64,000 nt of DNA from Petrosia ficiformis (lineage: Eukaryota > Porifera > Demospongiae > Haplosclerida > Petrosiidae). Below, one piece after another: positions 27,501 to 38,189 of this stretch (positions are counted from its first letter, which is position 1; every line of letters begins with the position of its first letter). A model generated the notes under the pieces. That model saw only the letters and a list, made by a program, of their open reading frames with translations, was not told the DNA's origin and made no database searches. The stretch lies in assembly GCA_947044365.1 (NCBI GenBank), contig OX345639.1:1189001-1253000 (forward strand). The letters run 5' to 3'. A program made the position numbers and the translations under genes.

Positions 27501-28443
27501 GCAGTGCCAAATAAGAAGCTCTTTGGGCTAATGGTGCACCATATAAGCTTATCAAAAATACTGTACCTTGATGATATTGACTTACAAAGACTAATATGAA
27601 TTATTATATTCAGTTATTAAGTTATTAACCAGCTAATAAACTAATAAATTATTACTCTTCCTTTTAAAGCTCCACATTCACAAACTTCCCTGTGGTATCA
27701 AAAAACTTGAAGTATATGAACTGTTAAAAGAGTATGGTCACATATATGACATCAGAGCTCACAAAAGACAAGATGATCTGTTTTTCGTTGTATGTTATAA
27801 TTGAATATAAATTATATATCATTGTTAGCTAAGCCTGCAAGAGGACCTGCATGTAACATTTGATACATAGTAATCAGAGGTTTTGAAGCATGGGCCAAAT
27901 TGATTCATGAGTGTGGTAATTAAAACATGAAAAGTGAATTACTAAATTTTCTTCCTGTGTGTAAAACATGAAATTTGGAGAGGCAAAAAGAACCTCAGCT
28001 ATGGTATTTAGTAGGGCTATGATGATTATATAATCGATTAATCAATCAATATTGGAAATTCTTCTGATTATCGATTATAAGTCTGTGATATCGATTATGC
28101 TAATTATTCCAAAAGACATCCTTTTCAAGCATGCGACAGTAAATAATGTACATTACCGAAGTGATAGGAAGCCTTTTTGATTGTCAAATGGGAGGAGTTT
28201 CCTGTATTAATTGACTTAATTGGCCTAATTACTTCCGCTGATTTTAATCGATTATCAATCGACTTGAAGTTAGTGATAATCGATTTCAGAATCTCAGCCG
28301 ATTCCCAGCCCTAGTATTTAGCATTATATTATATTTCATATCAGGATATGGACAGAACAAATGCTACTACTGTAAGAGATAATTTGAATGGTAAAAGGAT
28401 TAATGACAAGTCAAAACCACTTCAAATTATAATCGAGAAATAG
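13599..28443 (+). CDS. B-box / coiled-coil / Tudor / RG-rich / RRM protein, RNF17-TDRD-like
   Basis: Likely piRNA-pathway scaffold that binds methyl-arginine partners such as PIWI. Exons: 13599-13689, 13806-13900, 14237-14334, 14428-14499, 14795-14860, 15172-15244, 15670-15768, 17798-17890, 17962-18112, 18327-18447, 19311-19464, 19772-19867, 20549-20596, 20747-20809, 21146-21262, 21822-23136, 23771-23885, 23942-24065, 24354-24455, 24542-24592, 24708-24764, 25295-25435, 25492-about 25710, about 26164-26641, 26985-27136, 27670-27789, 28345-28443; about 1,469 aa. Order: B-box-like Cys/His knuckles (1-62), coiled coil, Tudor 1 with YLDYGNTEEL and Tudor 2 with FLDFGNCDLV, each followed by an SN-like half; an acidic linker of about 440 residues; an RG-rich stretch; a terminal RRM. 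No RING is seen, unlike vertebrate RNF17. The 25710/26164 junction is uncertain, so the RRM part could belong to a separate transcript. Confidence 0.75.
15769..17797. other. Intron 7 of the Tudor gene
   Basis: Intron of 2.0 kb. It holds a family B repeat (about 16220-16350) and a tandem repeat at 16671-16829. No gene or RNA was recognised in the rest. Confidence 0.6.
16671..16829. repeat. Short tandem repeat, 33-43 bp period
   Basis: Four imperfect copies of a unit containing ACTCTCAGAGTGGGTCATAC and CTGACCAGCTATA, each with the small palindrome CTCTCAGAG. Confidence 0.7.
18489..18495. repeat. Left target-site duplication (GTACAAT)
   Basis: Seven bases directly left of the 123-bp TIR, repeated exactly at 19267-19273 on the right of the element. 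Confidence 0.85.
18496..19266. mobile_element. Young 771-bp inverted-repeat DNA transposon in a Tudor-gene intron
   Basis: Both ends carry a 123-bp terminal inverted repeat (18496-18618 and 19144-19266, starting CAGGAGCCCATAAAA) that differs at one base. The element is flanked by a perfect 7-bp target duplication GTACAAT (18489-18495 and 19267-19273). Without the element and one duplication copy the intron would be 85 bp, a normal size here. Each TIR contains an inward-facing TATAAATAG. The interior has a minus-strand frame (stop near 18798, open to about 19163) with a basic stretch KRLPAKKRKLL but no early ATG, so it is probably a non-autonomous derivative or remnant. Long TIRs suggest a Mutator-like element and the 7-bp duplication also fits P-like elements; I cannot decide. 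Confidence 0.9.
18798..19163 (-). pseudogene. Transposon-internal reading frame, no proper start
   Basis: An open minus-strand frame of about 121 codons that begins inside the right TIR without an ATG; its first methionine is far inside. It is basic at the N-terminal side and helical later (KALEAVWKLRHFDEYPIRD). I do not recognise a transposase motif. It could be a DNA-binding remnant of the parental transposase, or a spliced exon. Confidence 0.35.
19950..20110. repeat. Dispersed repeat family A, copy 3
   Basis: Matches the copies at about 4755-5012 and 9900-10100 (TTTAACATACACAAAAAG, GGTGAAGGTAAAAGG). Lies in the intron between the two halves of Tudor 1. Confidence 0.5.
21822..23136 (+). 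other. Large acidic low-complexity exon of the Tudor gene
   Basis: A single 1,315-bp exon between the two Tudor units, coding about 438 residues rich in Ser, Asp, Glu and Gln. An imperfect short repeat of the type VKDQxDSE recurs at about residues 140-200 of the exon. Predicted disordered. It is by far the longest exon of the gene. Confidence 0.75.
24160..24329. repeat. (CATA)n microsatellite in the Tudor 2 intron
   Basis: About 170 bp of CATA repeats with one interruption (TACTTACA). They take up more than half of the 288-bp intron between exons 24065 and 24354 and end about 25 bp before the acceptor. Open frames on both strands are translated repeat. Confidence 0.95.
26480..26560 (+). other. 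RG/GR-rich segment of the Tudor gene
   Basis: Codes a short stretch with SRGNGGGSGRGWRTRG. Such RG motifs are typical substrates of arginine methyltransferases, whose products are ligands of Tudor domains. Self-binding or multimer formation is therefore possible but inferred. Confidence 0.6.
27670..28443 (+). other. C-terminal RRM of the Tudor gene
   Basis: Two exons (27670-27789 and 28345-28443) join in phase to about 72 residues with the RRM outline: LHIHKLP (RNP2-like), a helix, YGHIYDIRAHK, DLFFVVDMD (RNP1-like but lacking the usual Gly), a second helix VRDNLNGKRIND, and final strand PLQIIIEK before TAG. Aromatic positions are partly kept. Confidence 0.7.
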
Positions 28444-30561
28444 GTGAGGAGGTTTGTATTCTGTTTTATATACAATGTACATATAAATCATACAATACAT
28501 TACATGTATTTATAATTTCAATTGCCTGCAGGGGCATCCCTATGATTGCTTTTCACAGGGTAGAATCTATATTTATATGTTCATGTCACATACGCATGGT
28601 ATACATAGTTACCTCACACAGTATACTGTGCAAGGGGTTAAGCAATTGGTTCTGTCCGTCTGTCTGTGATACAAAAATATATCAGAAAAATCATAGGAAT
28701 ACTTTTTCTCCAAATATCTTGTTTATATCAAGCAAGATTTGATTCATTAATGCACCAAACATATATTCTCCATAATATAATATTCACTTAATATCCTATT
28801 TTCAATTTCAATGTTTAATTATGATTATAAGTATTATTATTATAATCATTATTATTACTAGATATTATTGGATCAATGACAAGACATAAAATAATAATCA
28901 GACATAGGTAAGTGTTCTACTGAGTAGTTACTACTGCTATAATTAATGTTTATATATATATATATATATTACATAATATTACGTATCACACAATCATTAT
29001 GTATCATTTTTATACAGTGGATTGAAACAGTTGTGTTACAAACAAGATTTAATTCATAATATAATATTATAGTCATACTTTATTATATTCATTTATTAGT
29101 CATTTTATAATATCATTTTATAATATCACTTTCAATATCTATGTTTGATAATAATATTATAAGTATTACAATTATAATGATTGTGTTATTATTGGCTTGA
29201 AGCCCTACATAAAATCTGTATCCCTATTATATAACATTTTGTTCTTCACATTACATCATTGTTTCCCTAGTATAATATTAATATGTGCGAAGCCCTTTTA
29301 GCTATGCCTAGACATAAGAAACTGTACCACATACCACGTACTGACCTACTACTATAGTACTAACATTTGCACATGCCTCAACCTTGTGTACAATGTGTAA
29401 CTGTACTCACTGTGTAATTGTATGCAGGTTGCATAATTGCAATGTAACTACAATGTCACTTAGTTGTGTCAAGTAAGGGACATGGTAGCAAACACAATTG
29501 TTGTTGCCATAATATTTATTGAAAGTTCTATTTTGTTATCCATAATATTTCATGTTTCATGGCACTTACAAAACTTCATCTGGTCATCAACAAATAGTTG
29601 AAATTCCTTCAACCTCAGAATTTAATTTTCCAAAAAACACCACTAAAGTATTTGTTACAGCATGTAGGAACGTGAAAATTTAAATTTATACTATTCCTTG
29701 CAACTTTAGTATATATCTATGGTATATTCAACAATTTTGTTTTTGCAGTGCACAGCAATTCCTTGCCCTCTGTATGATTTACAAACAGCAGTCCACGCAC
29801 CATCACTTATTTGGAATGGTGTTCACAATTTCACAAACCTGATCTTCCTCTTTTATATAAATCAGAGCCATTTCCAGTGGGTTGTATGCTGACAGATGTT
29901 GCACCTAGAATGAGATGGGCTATGATGGCAATATGCGAGTATTGTTTGTCCATTGCCATCAAACGGGCACTTCCAAATGCCTAAAGTGATGGGCTATACA
30001 TACACTGTGACCTACATACAATCCTATTTTATTATGTGGCAAACTATATATCATCATAATTATGTGCTTCAAGTTATTCAAAATTCCTTTTCTTTTTATC
30101 TGCAATAAAAAATTTCTTATTTTGTCAAAAAGTTTTACTAAATCCCTCCATATAATTATCAATATAACATGTTAAAGTTAAGAGCAACATCTGCAAACAA
30201 TTATTTATTGCTATTCTCAACTGTTCATATCAATTTACTTATATGTGTGTGGACCTTGTGTTGCAATTTTGTGTACCACTCAGTGGCTTGGAAGAGCATC
30301 TGCATTTGTCACTTTTATGGAATAAAAAATCATCAACAATGACAATTAAAATTGTAGCAATAAAAAAAGACACCATGAAACTATAACTAAAAACATAATT
30401 AAACTACATGTATTAGTTAACTGCAACTAAAACATCATTCAATGGAAATTTTAGTAAACTATAACTAAACCAGGGAATCACAAAACAGAACCATGTATAA
30501 TGATAACTAAAAAATATACTGATAAACAATTGCTACAATGTTCAGTATAGTTCATCCGTCA
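28444..30561. other. Intergenic repeats, no gene seen
   Basis: Contains a CCCTATGATTGCTTT-type repeat near 28547-28740, AT-rich tracts, and a TTAGTTAACTA-family stretch near 30370-30480. No convincing exon on either strand. Confidence 0.5.
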
Positions 30562-31002
30562 TTACCACACGAAGTGCTGAATAACAGCAAACAGGAGAGC
30601 AAAAAGTCCCACAAGACCACCACAAGCTAAAGTAGCACTTCCTCCACATGTTTGCTCGGCAATTAATGAAACTACACATTGTACCAACTGAAGAGTTTCC
30701 CTATAAGCTTTTATGGCTAGAATAACTGCTTCAATTCCTTGACGTTTACTATTGTTTTCATCCAGTCTTGATTCACATTGCGTGTAAAGTGCAACAGCAG
30801 AAGTATATGTTTCGCAGCAGTCATTATCAACACCACTACAACAGCTGCAATACGTTTCATCATCATCACAGGACAGGGAACTCTTACAGCTGTCAAAGGC
30901 CTCAAGCTGTGCCTCTAACTCCATCAAAGTTTCATCAGTACATTCAGCAATACATGCTCTGAACAGGAGGGTGGTAAAAGCGCAAAGAAGTAGGAGTTTC
31001 AT
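30562..31002 (-). CDS. Small secreted Cys-rich protein with hydrophobic tail, unknown family
   Basis: Single-exon gene, 146 aa, ATG in good context (ACCATGA). A signal peptide is evident (MKLLLLCAFTTLLFRACIA, cleavage about residue 19/20). The mature part has twelve cysteines, clustered at 52-63 (CSCC and CC pairs) with others at 21, 39, 45, 76, 109, 119 and 127. The last 24 residues (about 123-146) are hydrophobic with almost no charge, so either a C-terminal membrane anchor or GPI-type signal is possible. A TATA box lies about 80 bp upstream. I do not recognise the family and propose no function. Confidence 0.7.
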   Translation of the reverse strand: MKLLLLCAFTTLLFRACIAECTDETLMELEAQLEAFDSCKSSLSCDDDETYCSCCSGVDNDCCETYTSAVALYTQCESRLDENNSKRQGIEAVILAIKAYRETLQLVQCVVSLIAEQTCGGSATLACGGLVGLFALLFAVIQHFVW

Positions 31003-31079
31003 GGTTGAGTTCTTCAGTACTTTGCAACGAAAAGGTATGACGGATTAGCAGTACATGCAGCAGCTAACAAGAATCACTT

Positions 31080-31088
31080 CTTTTATAG
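31080..31088 (-). promoter_or_regulatory. TATA box of the secreted Cys-rich gene
   Basis: CTATAAAAG on the minus strand, 78 bp before the ATG at 31002. It would place transcription start roughly 45-50 bp upstream of the ATG. Confidence 0.55.
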
Positions 31089-33144
31089 TCACTTAAAAAG
31101 GATATTGAAATTCAAGTTCTGAATACTGGTTAATCCTGTTTTAATAATAGATTTAGCAGCAAAACGTGACAACATTATGTTATTAAAAATTTAATTTAGT
31201 CAAAACTATAAAAAAAATTATTACTAGAGAGATAATTATAAAGTTTAGATAACTCTGGTTGCACGTGAGGAACAAAAGCAGGTTTCTGTTTACTACAGAG
31301 AAGACATAAGCACTTATGTGTATATACATTAAAATATGTCTCTACATAAATGAGTACTACACAATCTAAATGAGACGGAGTTTAACACCGTCAAAACACT
31401 TGCAAGTTGAAACATCACCATATTTCTAAAAAAGGGAGTTTCTTTAAGTGATACGCTAGTCACTAGGTAATTAACTCAACAGTCATAATTTAAAAAGATT
31501 CTATAAGCCTTTTTTGCAGGAAAAATTATCAAATAATATCTTGAGTATAAAAAAGTCATTATTGTTACCATCACAACAAACTAGAGCTGTTCCTGTTAGA
31601 CCTCTCCAATGTAATACTGTGTATATATGTTCATAATTATCCTAAACAAATGTGTCTGTATACACAGAGATGATGTGATTTTCATAGATAGACCTAGTTA
31701 AAAAAAGTCATAATTATATCAAAAACCTGGTGATTTATGGAAAGCTTTATGTCCACTATGTATAAACACACAATATGTATGTATATTACACATACATTCA
31801 TCAACAAAATAATTATTTATGTAAATACCACTACACATAATATTATGTAAAAATTGATTGCATATGACATTTTCCTGGAATTGATATCTGTTTACATGTT
31901 TTTACTTTCTGAGGTCATCCTATCAATTATAACTTACCAAAAAAACCACCTTTATTTTTGACAATGGGATTGTTATGATGAATATGCAATTGTATATATA
32001 TATTTATATATACACAGATATCCAACCACACATTATGTAAACATAAATCTTCATGACATTGTACTACTGTTGTTTTTCATTTATTGACATGAAATCGATA
32101 TTACTACATGGCAGTGACTGGCCCTTACAATGAAATGATACCACTTCAACTGATTAACAGACCTAATGTGTAGAGTAAAGAACTAGAATATTAGGCCCAA
32201 GATTGTATTGCGTAATACTCCAATAATAATGTATTATTAATGATGAGTAACTTTATTTGTAAGACTATAGTTCACATCATCACAGGAATACTTTCAAGAG
32301 TTTAAAGTGACAGGTGTTCCATTTAGGTTGAAATACCTTCCCTACTAATTGTGTTACCAAACAGACCTCCCATTTACACATCTTGCGGCGTAGATTACAA
32401 TCCTATTATCTACTTCATTACGTGCTCAACCTACCATTGTGGAAACTCCTACACAAGTATTACGATTACACAGAAGTTTATTAAAAACAAGTCAGAAACT
32501 CAGAAAATATTTTAATATAATTACTATGGAATTGGTACTTGTGATATTTTGCTTGCATGACTCTCACCAATATCAAGAAGTTATTGTTTCTGAAAGTTCT
32601 TCTACAATATACAAGTACTTTTGAGGACAAAACAGTTACCAAGTCAAATATTTCTCCTGTACAGGATGGGGAATGAGAAATAATTACATGACTTAGTAAC
32701 TGCATGTGCACCTATTGCAAATTCATTAGTTTGATATTAGCAAGTTGATACATTTATTACTAGTTCAATTGTTAACTCACTAAATTCATAAAATGAGATA
32801 CCATTATGTAATTAACTTGGAGTGGCTATAACTAAGCCATAAGTATGATAATACTTTTGTATAACCTTCTCTCATCCTTTATCTCATCCATTAGACTTCT
32901 GACTATAATGTTTAAAATGTTTGTACATAGTAATAAATGTAATAACTCTCCATGTAAGTGTGAGAATATGTAAGTATGGATGCAGTCATTGAAAGCTAGA
33001 ATATGTAAGTATACATGCAAGTGAGAATGTGTAAGTATGCTTGCAGTAATTGAAAGATTTTTAACTTAATAAATATTTTGCATGCTTCATATTTCATCAA
33101 CAGAAGACTTTCAAATGGAAAGCATGCAGAGAAATATTAGTTTC
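31089..33144. other. AT-rich intergenic region, no gene seen
   Basis: No coding exon with splice support, RNA gene or clear repeat element was recognised. Short open frames have random amino-acid composition. Confidence 0.5.
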
Positions 33145-33592
33145 TTCAATATAATGTAAGTTCAATTCATTATTATTAGTTATTTAATATTGTCCTGGTA
33201 TTCAATATAATGAAAGTTCAATTCATTATTATTAGTTATTTAATATTGTCCTGGTATTCAATATAATGTAAGTTCAATTCATTATTATTAGTTATTTAAT
33301 ATTGTCCTGGTATTCAATATAATGTAAGTTCAATTCATTATTATTAGTTATTTAATATTGTCCTGGTATTCAATATAATGAAAGTTCAATTCATTATTAT
33401 TAGTTATTTAATATTGTCCTGGTATTCAATATAATGTAAGTTCAATTCATTATTATTAGTTATTTAATATTGTCCTGGTATTCAATATAATGTAAGTTCA
33501 ATTCATTATTATTAGTTATTTAATATTGTCCTGGTATTCAATATAATGTAAGTTCAATTCATTATTATTAGTTATTTAATATTGTCCTGGTA
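33145..33592. repeat. 56-bp satellite, eight tandem copies
   Basis: Eight head-to-tail copies starting at 33145, 33201, 33257, 33313, 33369, 33425, 33481 and 33537. They are virtually identical except at one site: copies 2 and 5 read TGAAAG, the others TGTAAG. This suggests recent expansion through blocks of three units. There are no unique spacers, so this is not a CRISPR array. Confidence 0.97.
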
Positions 33593-33629
33593 TATGATAA
33601 CACAGAATATATTGTATGCCCATTAAATA

Positions 33630-34310
33630 TTCCTGCTCAGTTTGTACAATTGAATTGGTAAGAAAACAATGTTATAATAATTATTTCCAAGAATTCCTCT
33701 ATTTTCATGAATCTCTATAACCATAGAAACCTCTCTATATAAACTATTTTAACCAAACAATGTGAATTGGTGAAAAAAACTGTATTACAATTATTTCCAG
33801 GAATTCCTCCATTCCGAATTTCCATAACTATCAACCAAACAGTTTGTATAACTGAATTTGTGTGAAAAACAGTATTATAACTATTTCCAAGAATTCTTCT
33901 ATTTCCAAGAATTTCCATAACCATAGTAACCTCTCTATATCAACTATTTTAACCAAATGGGATCTTCCATTTACAATTCATAATATTTTGGCCCTTGCGG
34001 TATAAATAAGAATGTTATTAGAGTATAGATGCAGAACCTCCTACTACTCATTTTAGCCGCAGCATATATTCTACATTTGAAATAATGGAATTATCTAATT
34101 GATCATATGGCGTCAGACATTCAGGCTCCTCCAAATTATATGTATGCACATACATACATACATACATGTATACATACATATATACATACATATATACATG
34201 TATACATACATACATGTACAAACATACATACATGTACATACATATTTACATAAATACATACATACATACATACATACATACATACATACATACATACATA
34301 CATACATACA

Positions 34311-34344
<34 letters not shown>

Positions 34345-34455
34345 CATTACTATAAGTACAAGTTAACATACAAATATACTTCTTGTATAGGACAAATAGA
34401 CAACTATGTACACAAATAATTTGAGTATTAATTTATAACCTGTTGTTTGTTATAG
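33630..34455. repeat. Duplicated repeat segment, copy 1, with (CATA)n
   Basis: Begins with degenerate repeats around TTTCCAAGAATTCCTCTATT, continues through TTTTAGCCGCAG...ACATTTGAAATA and CAGACATTCAGGCTCCT, then a (CATA)n tract (about 34253-34339), and ends near ATAACCTGTTGTTTGTT. The same order recurs at about 35175-35720. Confidence 0.7.
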
Positions 34456-34784
34456 TTTAATGTATATAAATACGATGAGTCATTACTTCATCATTGTTGC
34501 AAATTTGTGTGGCAATAATTTAATATAATTACATATGTATTATAATTATATTATTTATATATATATATATATACAATAACTAACAGAAACATCAAAGGGC
34601 CGCTGGGTTGTATATACGTGATATACCACCCGGTTCGATAATCACAGGTGTATATTACTGATATACTCACCTCCACGTGACAATTGCATCATAGCGAGCA
34701 TGTGCATTACCATCTGCCAACATGGCAACTATCGTGTATTTGGCATGTTTGACGTTTCTGTAAGTTGCTGAATATATTATATAT

Positions 34785-34840
<56 letters not shown>

Positions 34841-35174
34841 ATATATATATATACATGTATATAGCATTTCAGTACAGTATGTATGTACATTGATCAATTT
34901 CTAAAATATATATAGCACACATCATCAAAAAATGCAATTTAATGCATTACACACACATAAATTTTAAAAAAGAAACTATAAACAACTTCTAAAATGTATG
35001 ATGTATTAAAATTTATTGAAGAAAAAATGGACGGTACAATATTTAAAAAATATCATTTTTATTATCCTATATAATTAATAACAACCTACCTATTTAAAAA
35101 TAATGACAATTAGATGTTTTATGCAGCGTTTGTCAGCTAAATAATACCTCAAGAGAATCTACCTTTTCCTGTGA

Positions 35175-35720
35175 CTCACTTTTTTCCAAGAATCTCCAAA
35201 GCTGTTTTTATAAGTGAAATTTAGTGTTAAATCACTCTGTCTCTATATCAATTACTAACCAATTCATATTAATAATTCATACTATTTTAGCCCTTGTGGT
35301 ATAGATAAGAGTGTTCCAGACTATAACCTCCTACTATTCGTTTTAGCCGCAGGAAATATCCTACATTTGAAATAGTGGAATAATTTGATTGACCATATGG
35401 TGCCAGACATTCATACTCCTTCAAATTATATGTATATACATACATACAAACATACATACACACATACATACATACATAGTATTACATACATAGTAGTTAC
35501 ATAGATACATTCCTATAAAGTATAAGTTAACGTACAAACAGACTCATTAGTTGTAAAATTACTCGACATCAAAAGGTATGTGTTTATCTTTATAGATATA
35601 TTAACAGAGATTCAACTCAACATTTGCAATTCAAATGTAGAGTGCAGCATAATAACTATGTAGTAACCATCTGAAAATACATATGTAATATTAATATAAC
35701 CTGTTGTCTGTTGGATGATT
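35175..35720. repeat. Duplicated repeat segment, copy 2
   Basis: Same order of blocks as copy 1 at 33630-34455 (TTTTAGCCGCAG, CAGACATTCATACTCCT, a short CATA tract, ATAACCTGTTGTCTGTT) in the same orientation, diverged by many substitutions. Either an old segmental duplication or two insertions of one element. Confidence 0.65.
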
Positions 35721-35790
35721 TTTAAAAATCAGTAGTTAGTTCTCATTGCATTGAATTTACCATATGGCAATGATATGAATTATATATATG

Positions 35791-36370
35791 TATAGGTTAT
35801 AACACTGTATGAGTGCTATATCAGATTTATAATCACTGAGCATGAGGGCCGTAGGCCTGAGGGCGAGGTGATTATAAATCTGATATAGCATGAGTAGGCG
35901 TGTTATAATCAATATATTTCACGAACGACAAAACCTTTGTTGATGTCTGATGCTTCTCCTACCTTTTTGTCGGCACTTTGGAGAAGGTAAGTGTTGTTTT
36001 CTTGTAGTCTGTTTTGACGGCAGGTTTTATATCTGACCACAGGGTGCTATATCTGACCACAGGGTGCTATATATGATATATAAACCTGTGGTTTACTTTG
36101 ATGTTTCGTCGTATCGGGATACATATATATATATATCCCGATACGGCGAAACATCTACAAGAAAACAATGCTTACCTTTTCCAAAGTGCCGACAAAAAAG
36201 TAGGAGAAGCATCAGACATCAACAAAGGTTTTGTCTTTCGTGAAATATATTAATTATAACATGCCTACTTGTGCTATATCAGAATTATAATCACCTCGCC
36301 CTCGGGCCTACGGCACTCGTGCTCGGTGATTATAAATCTTAAATAGCACTCGTAGGTGTTATAACCTATA
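35791..36370. mobile_element. Foldback (long inverted repeat) element
   Basis: Starts TATAGGTTATAACAC and ends with its complement GTGTTATAACCTATA. The arms match over about 220 bp each, through a palindromic CACTGAGCATGAGGGC-type block and TTTGTTGATGTCTGATGC. The centre is a tight hairpin (about 36100-36155, CGTATCGGGATA and complement). One arm carries an extra block of about 90 bp (about 36010-36098) with two copies of ATATCTGACCACAGGGTGCT. No open frame; a non-autonomous foldback or MITE. Confidence 0.85.
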
Positions 36371-36508
36371 CACATATATATATATATATATAGTATAATG
36401 GTGACATCATCCCTTTGATATGGTGAGTTCTATATATTGTATATAGACCTTCCATGTGCAAACTATGCAGGAGATGTCACCATCGTACAATATTTTGTAT
36501 ATAGTATG

Positions 36509-36640
36509 CTAATAAGTCCTATATACTGCATATAGAACCCTTGTTTTGTGTCCTCGGATATGATATAGCCCTTACAGGCTTGGGCTATATCACATCCTCA
36601 GACACAAACTCGGGTCCTATATTTTGTATATAGGCATACC
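36509..36640. repeat. Second hairpin element
   Basis: Inverted arms of about 58 bp: TGTGTCCTCGGATATGATAT and its imperfect complement ATATCACATCCTCAGACACA around a short loop near 36570, continuing into CCTATATACTGCATATAG and its complement. Confidence 0.7.
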
Positions 36641-36739
36641 ATATAATATACATATATATAGACATACATAGATATATATATATATATATATATATGTACA
36701 TAATTATAATATATATTAAATATTATATTATATATATAC

Positions 36740-37560
36740 ATATCCATCCCTCAGGTTATGTAGTCTCACTGTAGGAATGGGACCATGAGCTCCTGGATAC
36801 AACAAAATTACCATCACCATTTGCAAATATATCCATTCTGGGATACCATATGTAATTTCCAGGATCAAAATCAGTCTGTGCTGTTCCATCCAAATTGAAC
36901 ATTGTGTGCACTAGCAAGCCAAAACAATAGTCGTGCTTGTAACTGAGGTCTTTCGATAAACGTATTAAGGTACTGAGCACCTGATGGTTCTATACAATGA
37001 TACCACCATTGCTGTTTACCTGCTTGACTCCATTGTTTAGCCTGTTCTTCATTGTATTCTTCATACTGCTGTACCCATACATCCATTATATATCTTTGCT
37101 TAAGCTAAAATTGGAAGTAACGTCACAGGAATATCACGAGGTACTTTTACTGATAACCATAATGGTTGTGTTATTTCACTCTCTAAGTAGATAGCCCCAT
37201 TTTCAGGAGATAGGAGAGGATCAGGTTTCTATCCACCACCATGCACTACCTGGATATCGAGTGGTAGACTTACAATACACATACCCAACCTGGTTCTTGT
37301 TCTACATGGTTTCTGTTTAAGTCATGGAATGAGCTTATTTCCAAACTTATTTTGTTTGTAAGATTCTGATTAGCTCCCCAACCATGTGTGTCTGCTGGTT
37401 TTCTTCTTCTCCTTGCATTGCACGAACCACAAACTCATTGGATGCAACACTTCCTAGTGAAACACAGGTGTCATTCTGAAGTACATGAACTGTTGATGGT
37501 ACTACACACCATGTAAGAGTCTGTTGGACAGACAGAGAGAATCTTAGAGAAGCCATCAAG
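36740..37560 (-). pseudogene. DUF4091/GH123-like glycoside hydrolase pseudogene
   Basis: Read on the minus strand, pieces of a GH123/DUF4091-type protein appear in order but in different frames. First comes an N-terminal sandwich block (VPSTVHVLQNDTCVSLGSVA). Next is PDPLLSPENG, preceded by an in-frame TAG, then PLWLSVKVPRDIPVTLLPIL. The C-terminal block follows: QQWWYHCIEP, FIERPQLQARLLFWL, then a frameshift to FDPGNYIWYPRMDIFANGDGN, then another frameshift to LLYPGAHGPIPTVRLHNLRDG. The catalytic middle of several hundred residues is missing, and the gene breaks off into an AT repeat near 36740. Two frameshifts, a stop and a large deletion make this a dead copy. Confidence 0.7.
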
Positions 37561-38004
37561 CCAAGGGGAGTGGCTGGTTATTCTACACATGAAATATGAA
37601 AAATAGGTTTTAAAATTGCATTCTTTACTTGAAGTCAAGTAGGTTACATAGTCTGACAAGCCAGAACCTCACTATAGGTTACAGTAATATAATTAAATGC
37701 AGGGGCAAGCCCATAAAGTTTCTCACTGTATTTACAACTAACTGCTGAGGTTTGTATGGAAACTATGTGTACATATATATTCACACCACTTTCTCAGCTG
37801 GGTGAAAATCTGCCAAAATTACAAAATTAAACAAATTCTTTCGTATTACAAAGATATATAAAATAGTGCCAGTACGGTGAGATCGCTAGTGGGAGGGGCT
37901 GGTTATGCGAGACTATCACCGATTATCTACTCAGGAGCTTATGAGCGCTCATTAGCTCCTGATCTACTTTATGTTCCTTTTTGTATACTATAATTACTGA
38001 TATA

Positions 38005-38058
<54 letters not shown>

Positions 38059-38189
38059 ACATACATATAATACAGGAGTCTAGTTTATGATTACGAAAAA
38101 TGACTAACTGTCAGGAAACATTCTATTCATAGTAACAGAATGACATAATTATAGAATGTTACTATGAATAGAGTCAGTGTATTAGAGAG
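37561..38189. other. Upstream region of the E2/U-box gene
   Basis: Contains a long (AT)n tract (about 38007-38056) and a small inverted repeat formed by ATTCTATTCATAGTAACA and TGTTACTATGAATAGA around 38120-38172, directly before the start codon at 38190. No other gene seen; the promoter is presumably here. Confidence 0.4.

Noticed and set aside
33145..33592. CRISPR array
   Set aside because: Units are contiguous and identical with no unique spacers, and the window is eukaryotic.
34048..34419. Overlapping open frames at the second CATA tract
   Set aside because: Same reason: microsatellite translation without splice or start support.
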